The notes beneath the pieces were generated by a model. That model had not been told where the DNA came from. It worked only from the letters and a program-made list of their open reading frames with translations, and did no database searches. 64,000 nucleotides of DNA from Codonopsis lanceolata (lineage: Eukaryota; Streptophyta; Magnoliopsida; Asterales; Campanulaceae): assembly GCA_013146195.2 (NCBI GenBank), contig CM028377.1:35593632-35657631 (forward strand), written 5' to 3'. Below, piece after piece: positions 12,392 to 23,972 of this stretch. Numbering within the stretch: position 1 is the stretch's first letter; every line of letters begins with the position of its first letter. Position numbers and translations under genes: made by a program.

Positions 12392-14210
12392 CACATCCTG
12401 AATTTCCCTTCTCTCTCTATCTTATTGTAAAATCAGATACAATTTCAGTTCATGTGTTGAACACAATTCCCCATTGTAATATACTCATTTCATCAATAAA
12501 TAAATAATTCAGTACTTCTGGTTGCATCCTACAGAGTAAGTATTATTTCCATTTTTTTGGTTATTTCATTTACTGTGCTAAATTGTTATTAGAGCCATGA
12601 GTGGCTAATACTCTTTTATCTCTTAAAATAAGAGTCAAGTTAGGATAAAGATAGTTTGTTAAATCATAATTTAAATAATTATGTATAGCAACGAATTATT
12701 GGGTTTCAAACTATTTATTTTCTATAAAGCTTCATCTTCAAAGTTAGGTTTAGATGTCTGTAAATCTCAGGAGAAGTAAGACTGTAACCTGTAATCCTGT
12801 AATTCGCCTTTAAGAAGGAGTAAGAAATTTTTTATGTTTTATATCACATTAGTAAAGTTCACGCGCGTTACACGTGGTGAACGCACGTAATGTTAATGGT
12901 TTTTAAAAGTGACTTGCTAGTCCTTTCACTTTTCTGCTTACTTTTATTTATTAGATTTTTTTTGTGTTTTAATCTTTATAGTTTTATAGGCTTATAAATT
13001 ATGTTGTGTGATTTTTCGATACTTTGTTTTTCAGTCATTTATAATGTATGCTTTTAGTTAATGTATAGAAACTTATCCAACACATTTTCATTATTTATTT
13101 TTTATTTTTAAATCTCTTTTTTTAATGCGAAACATGAATAACCCGATTGGCGAACCGAGACCGCCTAATCGAAGCTCTTGCCCCCCTCTTCTACAATCCT
13201 TAGTTTGTTATTGCTTTCATCCATTATTCATAGGCTTAAGGTGAGCTTTCAATCCCCATATTTTTATGTTCAATAAAATAACGTGCTTCCTTCATTATAA
13301 TTGTTCTAAACATGCTTAGGAAGACTTGTAGTAAAGTAGAATTCTTCAATTCTTCATGTGAAAAGTATGTAAGTTTTTAAGGTTTTCATGTCAAGTTATG
13401 ATTTTGACTTTGTGTAAAGCATGAATGATGTTCTAAATGTGCTTATGAACAACTCTTGTGAAAGAATAAATTTCAATTGTATGTTTAACAAAATCCACTA
13501 TTCTAGGGTTTCAAACTAAAGAATTGGTTTATGGCTAGTTTAAGGTAATGAATGGCTTGGTTATCGTGTTCTAAATGAACGGAGAACATAGAAAAGAGTA
13601 ATGGGATGCATATAGTATCTATGCTCTACTTGGTTACACTTTTAGCAATGACTCATCGGAGTTGAGTTTAGGGAGTTATAGAACAACACCGACTCCACAT
13701 TCAATCCCTACGACGTTTGTAGTTCGTTAGACTAATGTATTAGCTTACGATACTTTGGGATGGATTGAAGTGTATACTTTGATGTATGTGTGCTTGTGAG
13801 ACTCAATCGAGTTCTTATGCGGTTTATATGATTGTGTTTAAGAAATGCATAATCGAGAGCATGTTATAGAATGATATATCTAAGTTGGGTGTCATTTTTA
13901 TAACTCATTTTATAACCTTTTTTTTTTCTAGTTTGCCCCCTAGCCACTACAAAGGTTGTCAATCTGACGTTAAGGCGCACATGGTATTTCAACGCTATCT
14001 CTGCTTCGTTTCCAACAATGGCCTCTTCTTTAAATTTTAAATGAGATAAAACTCAACAGTGTATAAATATTTTATTCAAATTTTTAAATAGAAAAATAAA
14101 TAAAAAATAGTACAGAATCATATTAGAGATTAGAGAGGTAGAACTCAAGTATCAAGGTCGTCATGAATAAGAACCCACAAAAAATTAAGCCCGTCACATC
14201 CGCCAATATT
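11958..14210. other. AT-rich region with retroelement remnants, no gene
   Basis: I see no credible coding region. It contains a microsatellite (12312-12388) and a weak primer-site-like sequence at about 12583 (TTGTTATTAGAGCC), suggesting an old copia LTR end. At about 13230-13905 there is a divergent plus-strand fragment of the long-LTR superfamily: its CTCAATCGAGTTCTTATG and GCATAATCG parts resemble 17400-17455. The rest is unassigned. Confidence 0.45.
12312..12388. repeat. (CA)n-(TA)n microsatellite
   Basis: An uninterrupted CA/TA dinucleotide run. It produces a spurious repetitive tyrosine-isoleucine frame. Confidence 0.95.
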
Positions 14211-15138
14211 AAATGTGTAAGACCCCGATTCCTTGGGATTAACTTTGAATGGTTTTGGGTTGAGTTTTGTGTAGCATTGCACACGCTGTAGATCGGTTTT
14301 CAGTTTGGGCCGCGTATTCATGCTTATCAGATACAACCTGTAGTTTAACAGCCACAGTTTTGTGTAGACGACTTAGAATCGAGATCCGTTTGGTGCGTTA
14401 AAAGATAGACTTCGAGATCTTTCTAACCATACCTTATTTGTAATTTTCAGGCTTATAGAGCACCCTAGGCTCGTCTTTGAATTTGAAAGAAATTATTGGA
14501 TAGCATTTGGGCTTTGGTCGCTTTTGGCCCATTAGGATTTGAGCCCATTTACCTCCCTTACTTGATATTCAGCCATAATCCACCATTTGTGAGTTCGAAG
14601 TTTTGACTTCCAAACTCGATTTGTTATAGAATATTTATCCGTTTTTAATTTCGACTCCGCAGGGGTGTTGTACGTGTTGGCGGCTTACTTTGTAACCAAA
14701 AATTATGGAGTAGTGTAACTGACTCCTTTGAGGTTTGTAATTTATTTAGGGGATGATTATACCCTTATTTAAATTTAGATATAATAATAAGACATTATTA
14801 TTTGACGTCTAGGGGTAAATAAATTATTAGCGGTTGTGACCCCAAAGTGTTTTAGTATTTTAATTGACCCTTCAGGGTTAATTCGTATGATAGTTAAAAT
14901 ATTGATTGATGGAATAATATATTAGTCCCTACGTGTTAGAAATATTTATGTGGTATTGTTATTGACTTTACAGAGTCAAATTGGAGTTGATTAATAATTA
15001 AGTCAATTGAATGTTATACGTTTGACTAGTCAATAATTGTTTTACTTTAAAATAATAATTAAGTTTGGTAGTAATACAATTGTTTACCCATGTTTGACCG
15101 GAAGAGATAATTAGTGGCTGAAGTGGATTCACCTCATT

Positions 15139-15144
15139 TATAAA
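15139..15144 (+). promoter_or_regulatory. LTR TATA box
   Basis: TATAAA followed by an A-run, about 920 bp into the LTR and about 350 bp upstream of the 5' splice-site sequence. By analogy with LTR organisation, U3 ends shortly downstream of it. Confidence 0.5.
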
Positions 15145-15492
15145 AAAAAAACATCAAACAACAGAAGGAGTCTATAAGTTCCTTCCTCTACGAGACCGTG
15201 CGTCGTCTTCTTCGCCCAACTCGGTTTTCACTTGTGCTACTCTCTTATGGACTATAGTGGGAGTATTTGAGACCCCAAAACTCTTCTCCACTCATTCATC
15301 ATCTCTCTCATCCTCCATTTTCAGCCAGAAGATGGAGAAACACCGTCAGTAGGTGTGTTGTGGGTGTTTTTGTTTCCCGTCGATTCGCCCAACAGAATCG
15401 CGATCGGAGACCACCGTTGGAAAGATCTCATCGAGGAGATCGTTTCCCCTTGGTTGGTTTTCGGTTTCTTTCATCATTATTGGCCGAAATAG

Positions 15493-17811
15493 GTACGTGA
15501 CTAAACCCCTACTTTCTCTTTCTAGCTCAAATTGATGCTAGGGTGTTAGAGACTTCTTTCCCATGAATTATTGAGTTAATACATGCCTAGATGATGAGTT
15601 TGTGATGGGTTTTAATTTGTAAACATGTGGGGTTTGGGGTTGTTAAACATGAGAGGTTGAATTTGTTGGGTTATTGTGTTTATTGAAGTAATTAGGAATT
15701 GAAATTTGCTTGTTATTGGGTTTAGAAACCCAAAAGAAAAGAAATCCTGAAATTATACATTGCCCTAGAATTTGGAAAATTGTATTTTGACTCAATGGAG
15801 TTAATTAAAATTTTAAAGTGTTGTTTTGAGCCCTAGGATAAATTCCTACGACTTTTTGGGTTCGTCGGGTCTCAATTGAGAGATTTCGAGAATTGGTCGG
15901 GAGAGACCGGAATTGGTGAATTTGTGTATTGATTGGGTTTAGGACTCCAATTGAAGTCCTTGGGTGATACTAGCATGAAAATATTGTTAGTTAACAAAAT
16001 TAAGTTTGAGAATTTAGGAAGCAAAGAAAAAGAAAACATACTTTGAAATAGATGCAGTCCATGTTTTGGGCATTTTTCCGAAAAATACTGTAGCAATTCT
16101 GTCCGTGATAATTTTCCGATTCTTGGATATGTTATACATATACATGTTAGGTAACACCCTGTAAAGTTTCATTAATTTTCGAGTTAAGGAAGTATTTTTC
16201 ATGAGTCACGAAACATTGCTGCAACAGTGTGACTGTAGCAGGGGAAACAGATTTTTACCATGAATTTGAGGTGGCTGTATTATGAAGAATACAAGTCCAA
16301 ATATAATACTTTAAAATGCTAAATTATAGTTCCAAGAGTCTAGTTTCTGAATATATAAAATTCATGAAATTTGGATTAGTGAGTAATTAATGGTTGAATT
16401 TACAAGTTGACTGGGCAGAATGTGTAATAGCAGCAAATCAGATTGTTATCATGAAATTGAAGTGACTATATTTGGATGAATATAATTCCGAATGAAGTGA
16501 TTTAAAAGGCTAAGTTATACTTTGAAGATCCTAGTTTCAGAATATGTAATATTCATGAAATTTAGAGTTATGATGAGTTATTGGTCAATTTTACAAAATG
16601 GCTGCGCAGAATGAGTTATTACTAAGTTGGAATTCCAACTGTTAGAATGAGTATCTTTCGGTGCATGAACATCGAGTAGAGAAGGATTGACTTGGTTTGA
16701 AGAATGGATTACCATTCAAGGATATTATAGAGTGTATCCTCAATTTCGACGTAGAGACCCTTTAGATGCTCTTAGAGCATAGTGAATTTATATCTAATAA
16801 ACGATTCTGTTCACGTGAATATGATGGGATGAGTTTATGAATTAACATGAACTTTAATGAGTTGAGACTATAAACTGATTTATCATTCTAGAAATATTGT
16901 AAGGCGTATACCATTGTTGATTAAGTACCCTAGACTAACAAAGTAGTCTTGGTGAATATATGATGGGTTAATGGTTAAGTAAATAACATAGCTTGGTTGT
17001 ATACTAGAATATGAAATTCTATGATTGATTTAGATTATGACTAAATACATAATTCCTACCTTTGTTGAGATTTTTATCTTGTTTGCGTTTGAGAATATGA
17101 CTCATGAAGCATATATTGCCTTCGATTACTTGGTGATTCTATTGGTGTTAATTTCCTGACTTGTATTTAAATTGTATTCCATTAACAAGTGGAACTGCAA
17201 ACTTGAAATCAACTTAGGCTACCAACTCGTACTTGAGTTATTCTTGTGAACTAGGGTTCCTAAATGGAATGAGAACCTAGAAATGCCTTAAATGAAAACG
17301 TAGAACGAGACCTACAACTCCTAGAATCCATTGACTAGATTACTAGCTTTTGTACCTTGACTTGAATAGAGTGGACAACTTGACACTTGAGATTTTAGAG
17401 ACTCAATGAGCTCCTATTGTGGTTTTGTGATTACTGTAACAATGTGCATAATCGTATGAGTTTAGTAGATCTTTATATCTACTTGAGAATTTGCAAGTAA
17501 ACATCTACTTGTGCATTGCATATAAGTCCAGCTGGCATTACTTGAGTTTTTACGTTGACGGTGGGACGATGCATTGTCTTCACGAATTATGGGATTCGTG
17601 GTTGCAATGTATCGCCGTACGAAATTCGGTTCACACACCCCTCCACTGCTAGCTACATTGGGGAAGTAACCCCCTTTGTCGTAACCAAAAGAGCGCATTG
17701 GTTAGTGCTATTTTCCCGAGTAGAGAGCTCGGACCCGAGAAGAGAGCTCGGTACTTTGATACCCGATCACGGGTATCACTGGCACGATATGATTAATATT
17801 TGTGATTGCAG
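15493..17811 (+). other. predicted leader intron within LTR (family A)
   Basis: Donor ATAG/GTACGT at 15493; acceptor GATTGCAG/GAGCAACAC ending at 17811. The same pair occurs in the related LTR at 52427-57069 (minus, 55984 to 53677), and functional equivalents occur in the other subfamilies. Splicing is inferred from conserved consensus sites, not observed. Confidence 0.5.
17568..17613 (+). other. conserved LTR hairpin
   Basis: Outer stem GATGCATTG/CAATGTATC (17568-17576 with 17605-17613, one G.U) and inner stem CACGAAT/ATTCGTG (17581-17587 with 17594-17600), with a six-base loop. It lies 198 nt upstream of the predicted splice acceptor. Confidence 0.65.
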
Positions 17812-19073
17812 GAGCAACACATCGACATTGATTCGGTATTCTCTCTTAAACCTTTATGTGGCTTACTATGAGCACTTATGTGATAACAAAGTGTTACCTG
17901 AGACATGAAATCTAAATGACCATGTTTGTATTGATTGTGAATTAATGCGAGACTTGATATGTATATTTGTAGATATACATACTTATACTTGAGAATTCCA
18001 TGATTGACATAAAGGGTATATATATAGATATACATTCCTTTATAGATGTTGATTCTTTGTGAAATGTTTTCTGACTTATTTGGTTTGTTTATGATCAGGG
18101 AATTTCACCCTAGTCGTTTGGACGGTTTAGTACATGAGCAGAGAGGTTATCTTGAGAAGTGTCGAGTATACGACACGTCTTCGTGGGTTTTAGTCGTAAC
18201 AATGCGATGACATGTTTTATTATAAAAATGTTTCATTTATGATATGTTGTTTGTAGTAGCGTACTGAGTCTTTATGACTCACTCCGTACTTTACTTTCCA
18301 AAGGTGCGCTTGTTCGCTGTGTTGAGGCCGAGTAGATCCCGCCTGCAGTAGCGCAGCCACGATCGATAGTTGGATTGAGGTCGTGATATCCGTGCAGTTA
18401 TCTCCTCCCGAGCTTTTGCTAGTGGAGCCTAGTCCACTTATTTCAGTATTTATATTTGTGTCCTTTTACTTTGTTGAGGACGACATTTCTTTTGTAAAGT
18501 TATATAAACTTTGCAGTCGAGTAGATTGTTCTAGTATTGTTGTATTATTCATATAGTCGACATTTGTAGTCGAGCCCGAGTACTCCAGAGTATAGTAATC
18601 TGTCAGTTGTACCCCAGGTAGTAGTAGCTTCAAGGATTTCATTATTCTAGTTATCCTTGTTGTTGTTATGGTTGTTGTTGTTGTTGTTACCCCGGTATGC
18701 TTTAGCCGTGGGTCATTGTTATATCAGGTTGGTTTTTGATGAAATGCCGGCCTTGAGTGCCGATGGTTGTTCTCTGCTCGCAATGTTGCGGCACGCGAGT
18801 TTCGTTTTCATACCTCGTGAGGCAAGGCCTCTCTTGGTTTCATTTGTTTTAGTCTCGAGCTCTTAAGCTCGAGGGCTTGTTCTTTAACGTTTCCGCATCT
18901 TCGAAATTTTGAAACACGTATTTTAGTACGGCTTCTTCTTCCTGTCTAGAGCTTGTTAGCTCGAATGTTCCACTTGCAATTTGTTTTAGCAAGTGTTTGT
19001 CCTCTCTTGTGTAGTTCCAGCGGCACGACCTCGGGATTCCGTGCTGGAATCCGGGTCGGGTCGTCACAAAATG

Positions 19074-19670
19074 ACCAAACCATAATTCATTTCTCTCCTT
19101 CTCTCATGTACAATACAATACATAAGCATACACCCTAAATTTCAAAACCCATATTTGAACCCATCACAGATGTATACGACAATGATGAGGCATGTCATGG
19201 TTCAATCCGTATTCATCGTCCCTAGCTTATACTCTAACAAATTTCTCCTTGGCATCGTTGATACAATTTATGGTTTGATTAGAGCAAATTCTTGATCTTA
19301 AACATTATTCGCTACCATTTCTATCACTACGATTACCACACGTGACATCCCAATTATCAAATTTGATATGGAATATGAAAATGATTCAAAATTACGTTGA
19401 GGGTCAAACTGGATTTGGTGGATACCTTAGGGGCAATATGTATTTTGGACTAATTTTGATGGGGCCAAAATATGATAAGCTTCCAAAATTATACACTAAT
19501 TCTCACATTGCACCTCAACATACGAAGTGTCTCAGTTTCGTACCTTATTTTTCTATTTGTTCCATTTTGTCCCTTCCCGTCTATGGGCGTTAAAAATAGT
19601 AACGTACGAAAAATGGTATGTGCACGTCACGTAAAGATTATTTTTGTCATTTTGCTTGGGGTACAAGAAC
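19074..19670. other. no feature recognised
   Basis: This is flanking DNA interrupted by the solo LTR on its left. The short frames (19342-19593, 19472-19729) show no recognisable domain upstream of the integrase fragment. Confidence 0.4.
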
Positions 19671-20440
19671 AAATTTGTAATAGTGGCAGTAGACTACTTC
19701 ACAAAATGGATCGAGGCAAGGCCCCCTAGCGAGCATCACCGAACAAAGGGCCATCGACTTCGTTCGAGACAACATCTGGTGCAGATATGGAATACCAAGG
19801 GCAATCGTGTCAGACCATGGCACGCAATTCTCCAGCAGATTCACGGCAAGTAGCGAGGAAAGAGGGGTCCGCCATTGGAAGTCCTCGGTAGCACACCTAC
19901 AAGGAAACGGCCAAGCAGAGGCGGGAAACAAGAAAATCCTTTATGCCCTAAAGAGAAGGCTAGACGAGAAGAAAGGCGCTTGGCTCGAGGAGCTTCCCGT
20001 CGTTTTATGGGCTATCAGAACCTCCCGCCAATGTTCAACAGAAGAAACACCGTTTTCCCTTACCTATGGGACCGAGGCCATGGCCCCAGTAGAAATGGCC
20101 CTACCCACGGCAAGGGTCATCCACTTCAATGAAGAAGCAAACACTGAGTCAAGGAGGCTGGACCTTGACTACCTTGAAGAAAGAAGGCTGGAAGGCAGGC
20201 TAAAAGCCATCAACTACAAAAAGCTCGCCAAGGTTCATCATGACAAACGAATGAATCCCCGCACATTTTCGGTCAGCAACCTAGTACTAAGGAAAATCGA
20301 GGTCACTGGAAACAGGCCAGGAAGAAACAAGCTCTCTCCCAACTAGGAAGGACCATTCCAGGTCACAGACATCATCCGAGCTGGAACCTACAGACTACAA
20401 AACCAGACAGAACCCCACTAAAAATCTCTGGCATTCAAAC
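19671..20440 (+). pseudogene. Tat-lineage Ty3/gypsy integrase fragment
   Basis: This is the integrase core of a retrotransposon Pol, the enzyme that inserts element cDNA into the genome. The first catalytic Asp is in VDYFTKWIEA (from about 19690), the second in SDHGTQF (from 19808) and the Glu in GQAEA (about 19911), followed by the downstream region to about 20440. One frameshift at about 19727 separates the first Asp from the rest. A TGG-type tryptophan codon is TAG at 20344-20346, and another stop lies near 20419. RT, RNase H and the zinc-binding N-terminus are absent: sequence upstream of 19671 is unrelated. Residue patterns such as KWIEA, TPFSLTYGTEA and the tandem repeat that follows point to the Tat/Retand group. 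It is not functional. Confidence 0.88.
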
Positions 20441-20548
20441 CACTTGTAAATGTACTACTAGTGATCTGCTTATTTTTGTTCTAAAGAAAAATCTTGATAA
20501 AAATATATCTTCCTCACACTGCACCTAAAACACTCAATTTCTTCAAAT

Positions 20549-21005
20549 CCTCCTCACCTAGCCGAGGAGAGGCCATGCTCTAATGCCTTCAAAACCTCCT
20601 CGCCTAGCCGAGGCGAGGCCAGGCTCTAATGCCTTCAAAACCTCCTCGTCTAGCCGAGGAGAGGCCAGGCCCTAATGCCTCTATATCCTCCTTGCCTAAC
20701 CGAGGAGAGGTCAGGCTCTAATGCCTTCAAAACCTCCTTGTCTAGTCGAGCAGAGGCCAGCCCTAGTGACTTCAAATCCTCCTCGCCTAGCTGAGGAGAG
20801 GACAGACCCTAGTGCCTTAAAATCCTCCTCACCTAGCCGAGGAGAGGCCAGGCCCTAATGCCTTCAAATCCTCCTCGCCTAGCCGAGGAGAGGCCAGACT
20901 CTAATGCCTTCAAATCCTCCTCGCTTAGCCGAGAAGGGGTCTGGCTCTAGTGCCTCAAAAACCTCCTCGTATAACCGAGAAGAGAACATGCTCTAATGCA
21001 TAAAA
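20549..21005 (+). repeat. ten tandem 46-bp units
   Basis: Units start at 20549, 20595, 20641, 20687, 20733, 20778, 20824, 20870, 20916 and 20961 with a constant 45-46 bp period. Each contains CTCCTCG...CGAGGAG, a seven-base-pair hairpin with a six-base loop. The array lies just 3' of the integrase fragment, in the position of the 3' untranslated region where Tat-lineage elements are known to carry tandem repeats. Confidence 0.92.
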
Positions 21006-21363
21006 AGGAAATACCGAGTAATACAACGAAAGCAAAAATCACAAAGGAAAGACCAACATTAAAACCATATTACATAAAACCAGTTACAAAAACAACATTG
21101 TATCTTTTTCAAAATCAAACCTACTCTATGGAGTTAAAAAAAAAAACTATGTGGTGATAGGAGGAGTCGCTAAAAAGATGTGTATTCCATATAAAATGTG
21201 GTGAGTAAATTTAACAATAAGTTCAAAAATGGGCAAAGTGGGAAACTAAAATGTAAGAAGAAGCTTTCACAGAAAAGATAAACTTTTCTCCAACTTTTTT
21301 TCTTTTTCTTTGAGTAAATATACGAAGATCTTTTTTGAAAGAGTGACGAAGTGGCATCCTATG
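21006..21363. other. no feature recognised
   Basis: AT-rich sequence between the 46-bp array and a MITE. It may be the remainder of the retroelement 3' region, but no polypurine tract or LTR could be identified. Confidence 0.35.
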
Positions 21364-21626
21364 TACTCTCTCCGTTCCAAAATTATCGTTTTGATTGACT
21401 TGGTGCACGGTTTAAGAAAATTCATTTGACTAAATTCTTAATATTAGTTTGATGTGTAGTTTTACTTAAAAGTTCATGTGTATGTGGCTCATAATTAAAG
21501 TACGTTGAAAAAGTAAGGGGAAAGTGGTAAAAATGTTGTTTTAAAAATGAAAGTTTCAAACAAGACAAATATTTTAGGACTGACGAAAAAAGAAAGTAAG
21601 ACAATAATTTTGGGACAGAGGGAGTA
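21364..21626. mobile_element. Stowaway-like MITE (263 bp including TA)
   Basis: The left end TACTCTCTCCGTTCC and right end GGGACAGAGGGAGTA are inverted repeats. The complementarity extends about 30 bp inward (AAAATTATCGT / ACAATAATTTT). CTCCCTCCGT ends with a TA duplication are diagnostic of Stowaway (Tc1/mariner) MITEs. There is no coding capacity. Confidence 0.85.
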
Positions 21627-21859
21627 TTATTTTATTTTTGCATCTAATGGGCTCCATATGGGTTAAAAAGTTAAGCCAGCTACATGACACTAAAATGTCA
21701 CTTCATTTTGTATACAAAATTAGGTGATAACCAAGCCGGTCTCCTGTGGAAAAAATATAACCCCAAAAGTCCATGATAATTTTTTTAAACCGCTACATTA
21801 CACTTTCGGAAGAGAAATGACGAAGATACCCTAAATGAAGGAAAGGCACGTGGACAAAG

Positions 21860-22050
21860 ACGTTGTCCAAATTTGGGCATCGTTCAAAATTTTGGGCAAC
21901 ACAATGCAAAAGCTTACTGACCAAATTTGGGCATCGCAAGGAAAAAATTTGGGCATCATTCAAATTTTTGTGTGTCATTCAAAATTTTGGCCATTGTTAA
22001 AAATTAGGTGTCGTTCAAAATTTTGGTCGTCGTTCAAAATTTTGGTCATT
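21860..22050. repeat. short tandem array of GTCGTTCAAAATTTTGG type
   Basis: About eight degenerate copies of a roughly 18-22 bp motif combining GGGCATCG or GTCGTTC with AAAATTTTGG. Several copies include the AAAATTTT palindrome. Confidence 0.65.
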
Positions 22051-22176
22051 GATGCCCACATCGGAGACAGGTCTGGAAATTAAGCATCATAGTATCAAAA
22101 CATTGGGCATCGCTCTAAACATTGCCCAAATCAAGGTACCTCTACATCTTCTTGGAGCATTTTAAGCGCATCCAAA

Positions 22177-22290
22177 TTGGTAGGCAACGACACCCACATC
22201 ATAGGTAACGACGCTCACATCACTGGTAACGATGCCCACATCATAGGCACCGACACCCACATCACAGGCAACGACGCCCACATCGGAGCC
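22177..22290 (+). repeat. five 21-bp units, open as a heptapeptide repeat
   Basis: Five in-phase 21-bp units (GGCAACGACGCCCACATCA type) translate as GNDTHII, GNDAHIT, GNDAHII, GTDTHIT, GNDAHIG inside a 64-aa frame (22177-22371). The reading frame is maintained because the unit is a multiple of three. I know no protein family with this repeat, and the surrounding TE context argues against a real gene. Confidence 0.65.
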
Positions 22291-22853
22291 ATTGCTGTAG
22301 TGTACTCTCCTTTTTCGAATTTTGCGCGCACGCTCGACATTTTGTTTGACTACAAACTAAGCATGAATTGAACACTTGTGTTCACAATTAATCCATAAAT
22401 TGAACACTGTCCCTAAATCTGTGTGTAAAAATTGAGCATCGGAAAACTTTTAAAGTCCAAAACAATGCTTAAACATCATTTTTTGGCCTTAAAACGAAGA
22501 TGTCACTAAGTCAAACCTAGTGTGTTTCTAGATTTTGTCGAGAGCTTCGATTTGATATGTGGTAGGTACTGTCTGTGGTTCATCCGCGATCAAAAGTTAT
22601 GGAGAAAATGGCCGAGGAAGATGAAAAGAGATCAACAATGGAGAAAAGAGGTTCAGTCGGATGTGCAGAAGACGAGAAATATTGGAAAAAATTATAAAAG
22701 TGGACTTAAGCGGTTTAAAAAAAAAGTAGTGGAGCCGTTATAATTTTAGGAAAGTGTATCGGCCCACAATTAATCCTACAAAATTTGGTACATATTGGGT
22801 TGTTCTAGTATTTTCCTTTTAGAAAAGGGAACTAAAGAAAACATGAAACTTCA

Positions 22854-22854
22854 A

Positions 22855-22896
<42 letters not shown>

Positions 22897-22911
22897 TATT
22901 ATTATTATTAT
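22854..22911. repeat. (AAT)n then (ATT)n microsatellite
   Basis: A trinucleotide run that changes from AAT to ATT near 22895, making an inverted pair. It was the target of the LTR insertion that follows and resumes at 26672. Confidence 0.95.
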
Positions 22912-23710
22912 TATAACACCCCGCTCCTTCGTTAGCTCGGTTTGCGTCCCATACTTGCACTTGCTTCTTTGTCGATTGTATGTTTGGTTTGCGAGAGGGT
23001 CTATATGTGTATGAGAGACCATATTAAGACCAAAACATTATTAAGAGACTCCATATAGTTATTGACTTGCTAAAGTCACAAGTCGTGACTCGACAATAGT
23101 CGGAATGCGACGCGATTGAGGGTTTGCTTGCGTTTTGTGTTCGTGACCTCGGTTTGGTCCTATAACTTTATAAGATGGTTTATTAACATGTTTAGATGCA
23201 TTAGACTTCAAGTTGGAGGTGTTCCTTAAGTCTATCGATGATTTGGAAGCTTTGGAGATAACGTTCGTCTCTATCGCGTAGTTCGGGGATTGAGTCATGT
23301 AATCGTCTCTCCTTTGGAATTCTTATTTCCCTAGTTGTTATTCAACTTCCTAGAAGTATTCAAACTTCTTCATTAGCCCTTAGACTTGCCTTAAAAGTCT
23401 CCTTTCATTGCTCGTTCAATTGCGAGTTCATTCGTCGTTCCGATTGCACGTTGTTGCACCTCCTCCCGGTTTCGCTCCGAGTTGTTCCGGATGTTGTTCG
23501 GGTGTGTTTCCGACTTGTTTTGAGTTGGGTTAGACCTTAGAATGGTTGCCCATGAGTTTGGGACCATTTAGGACATGATTAGACCAAGTTCAAGGGCTGG
23601 ACCATGCGCTCGCATCGAATTCGGATCGCTAGCTCGCGGGACAATGCTGAGAGCATTGCAAAATGAACATATAAGCAGACAGAAGTCCAGGCGGCTGCCT
23701 GGCCTTGAGT

Positions 23711-23724
23711 GAGGCGCCCGCCTC
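23711..23724. promoter_or_regulatory. GC palindrome GAGGCG-CC-CGCCTC
   Basis: A perfect six-base inverted repeat with a two-base centre, about 250 bp upstream of the LTR TATA box. The same 14-mer occurs at 825, 916, 6866, 6950, 28881, 28938, 38638 and 45020. Binding protein unknown. Confidence 0.6.
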
Positions 23725-23964
23725 AAGTTCTGGGAGTCACCTACGGAATTTTTCTCTGTTTTGCCCTATTTCGATTTATGACGAAAAATACCTATCCTAC
23801 CCTCATTAAACCCTCTCTAAACCCTTCCTAACCTCCCATACATAGCCCTAAACATGTCCTAACATTAGTTGGGAGTTAATTAAGGTTAGATTAGTGATTG
23901 ATTAATCCTAATCTCTACTAATTGTGCAAGGGAAATGTCTATTGTGCCCTCCTTATTTTGGGGG

Positions 23965-23972
23965 TATAAATA
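23965..23972 (+). promoter_or_regulatory. LTR TATA box
   Basis: TATAAATA in a GGGG-TATAAATA-CCC context, identical at 29183-29190 in the sister LTR. It marks the U3/R boundary region; the following ~210 bp up to the splice donor would be the leader exon. Confidence 0.7.

Larger units (their letters stand above)
14216..19068 (+). mobile_element. solo LTR, 4.85 kb, with AAATG target duplication
   Basis: It starts TGTAAGACCCCG and ends GGGTCGTCACA. It is flanked by the perfect 5-bp direct repeat AAATG (14211-14215 and 19069-19073), which proves insertion and later LTR-LTR recombination. No internal domain remains. Its sequence matches the minus-strand LTR at 52427-57069. It carries a TATA element (15139-15144), a 5' splice site at 15493, a conserved hairpin (17568-17613) and an acceptor at 17811. 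The 117-aa frame at 17555-17908 has a counterpart in the other copy but changes frame between copies, so I do not call it coding. Confidence 0.93.
21738..22770. mobile_element. candidate Mutator-like non-autonomous element
   Basis: The two ends share imperfect inverted repeats. Left 21779-21794 (TTTTTTAAACCGCT) matches the reverse complement of 22709-22725, and similarity continues outward (ATAAC, GCCG). It encloses two minisatellites (21860-22050 and 22177-22290) and a lysine/arginine-rich frame (22522-22743, 73 aa) with no recognised domain. No 9-bp target duplication was established, so the class is uncertain. Confidence 0.4.

Noticed and set aside
15267..15535. Arginine-rich frames downstream of the LTR TATA box, considered as a leader peptide.
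   Set aside because: Two overlapping frames of similar length, not kept in the 52427-57069 copy; likely chance in a GC-richer leader exon.
17555..17908. A 117-aa frame in the solo LTR that resembles the 132-aa minus frame at 53580-53978.
   Set aside because: The two share a C-terminal half, but the reading frame differs in the N-terminal half between copies. The region also contains the hairpin and splice acceptor. Similarity follows from LTR homology, not from protein conservation.
20541..21005. Regularly spaced repeats considered as a CRISPR array.
   Set aside because: The 46-bp unit repeats head to tail with no unique spacers, and the genome is clearly plant.
22819..23022. Poly-isoleucine, poly-tyrosine and Tyr-Ile repeat frames (22819-23022, 26620-26889, 12289-12507).
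   Set aside because: Translations of AAT/ATT and TA microsatellites.
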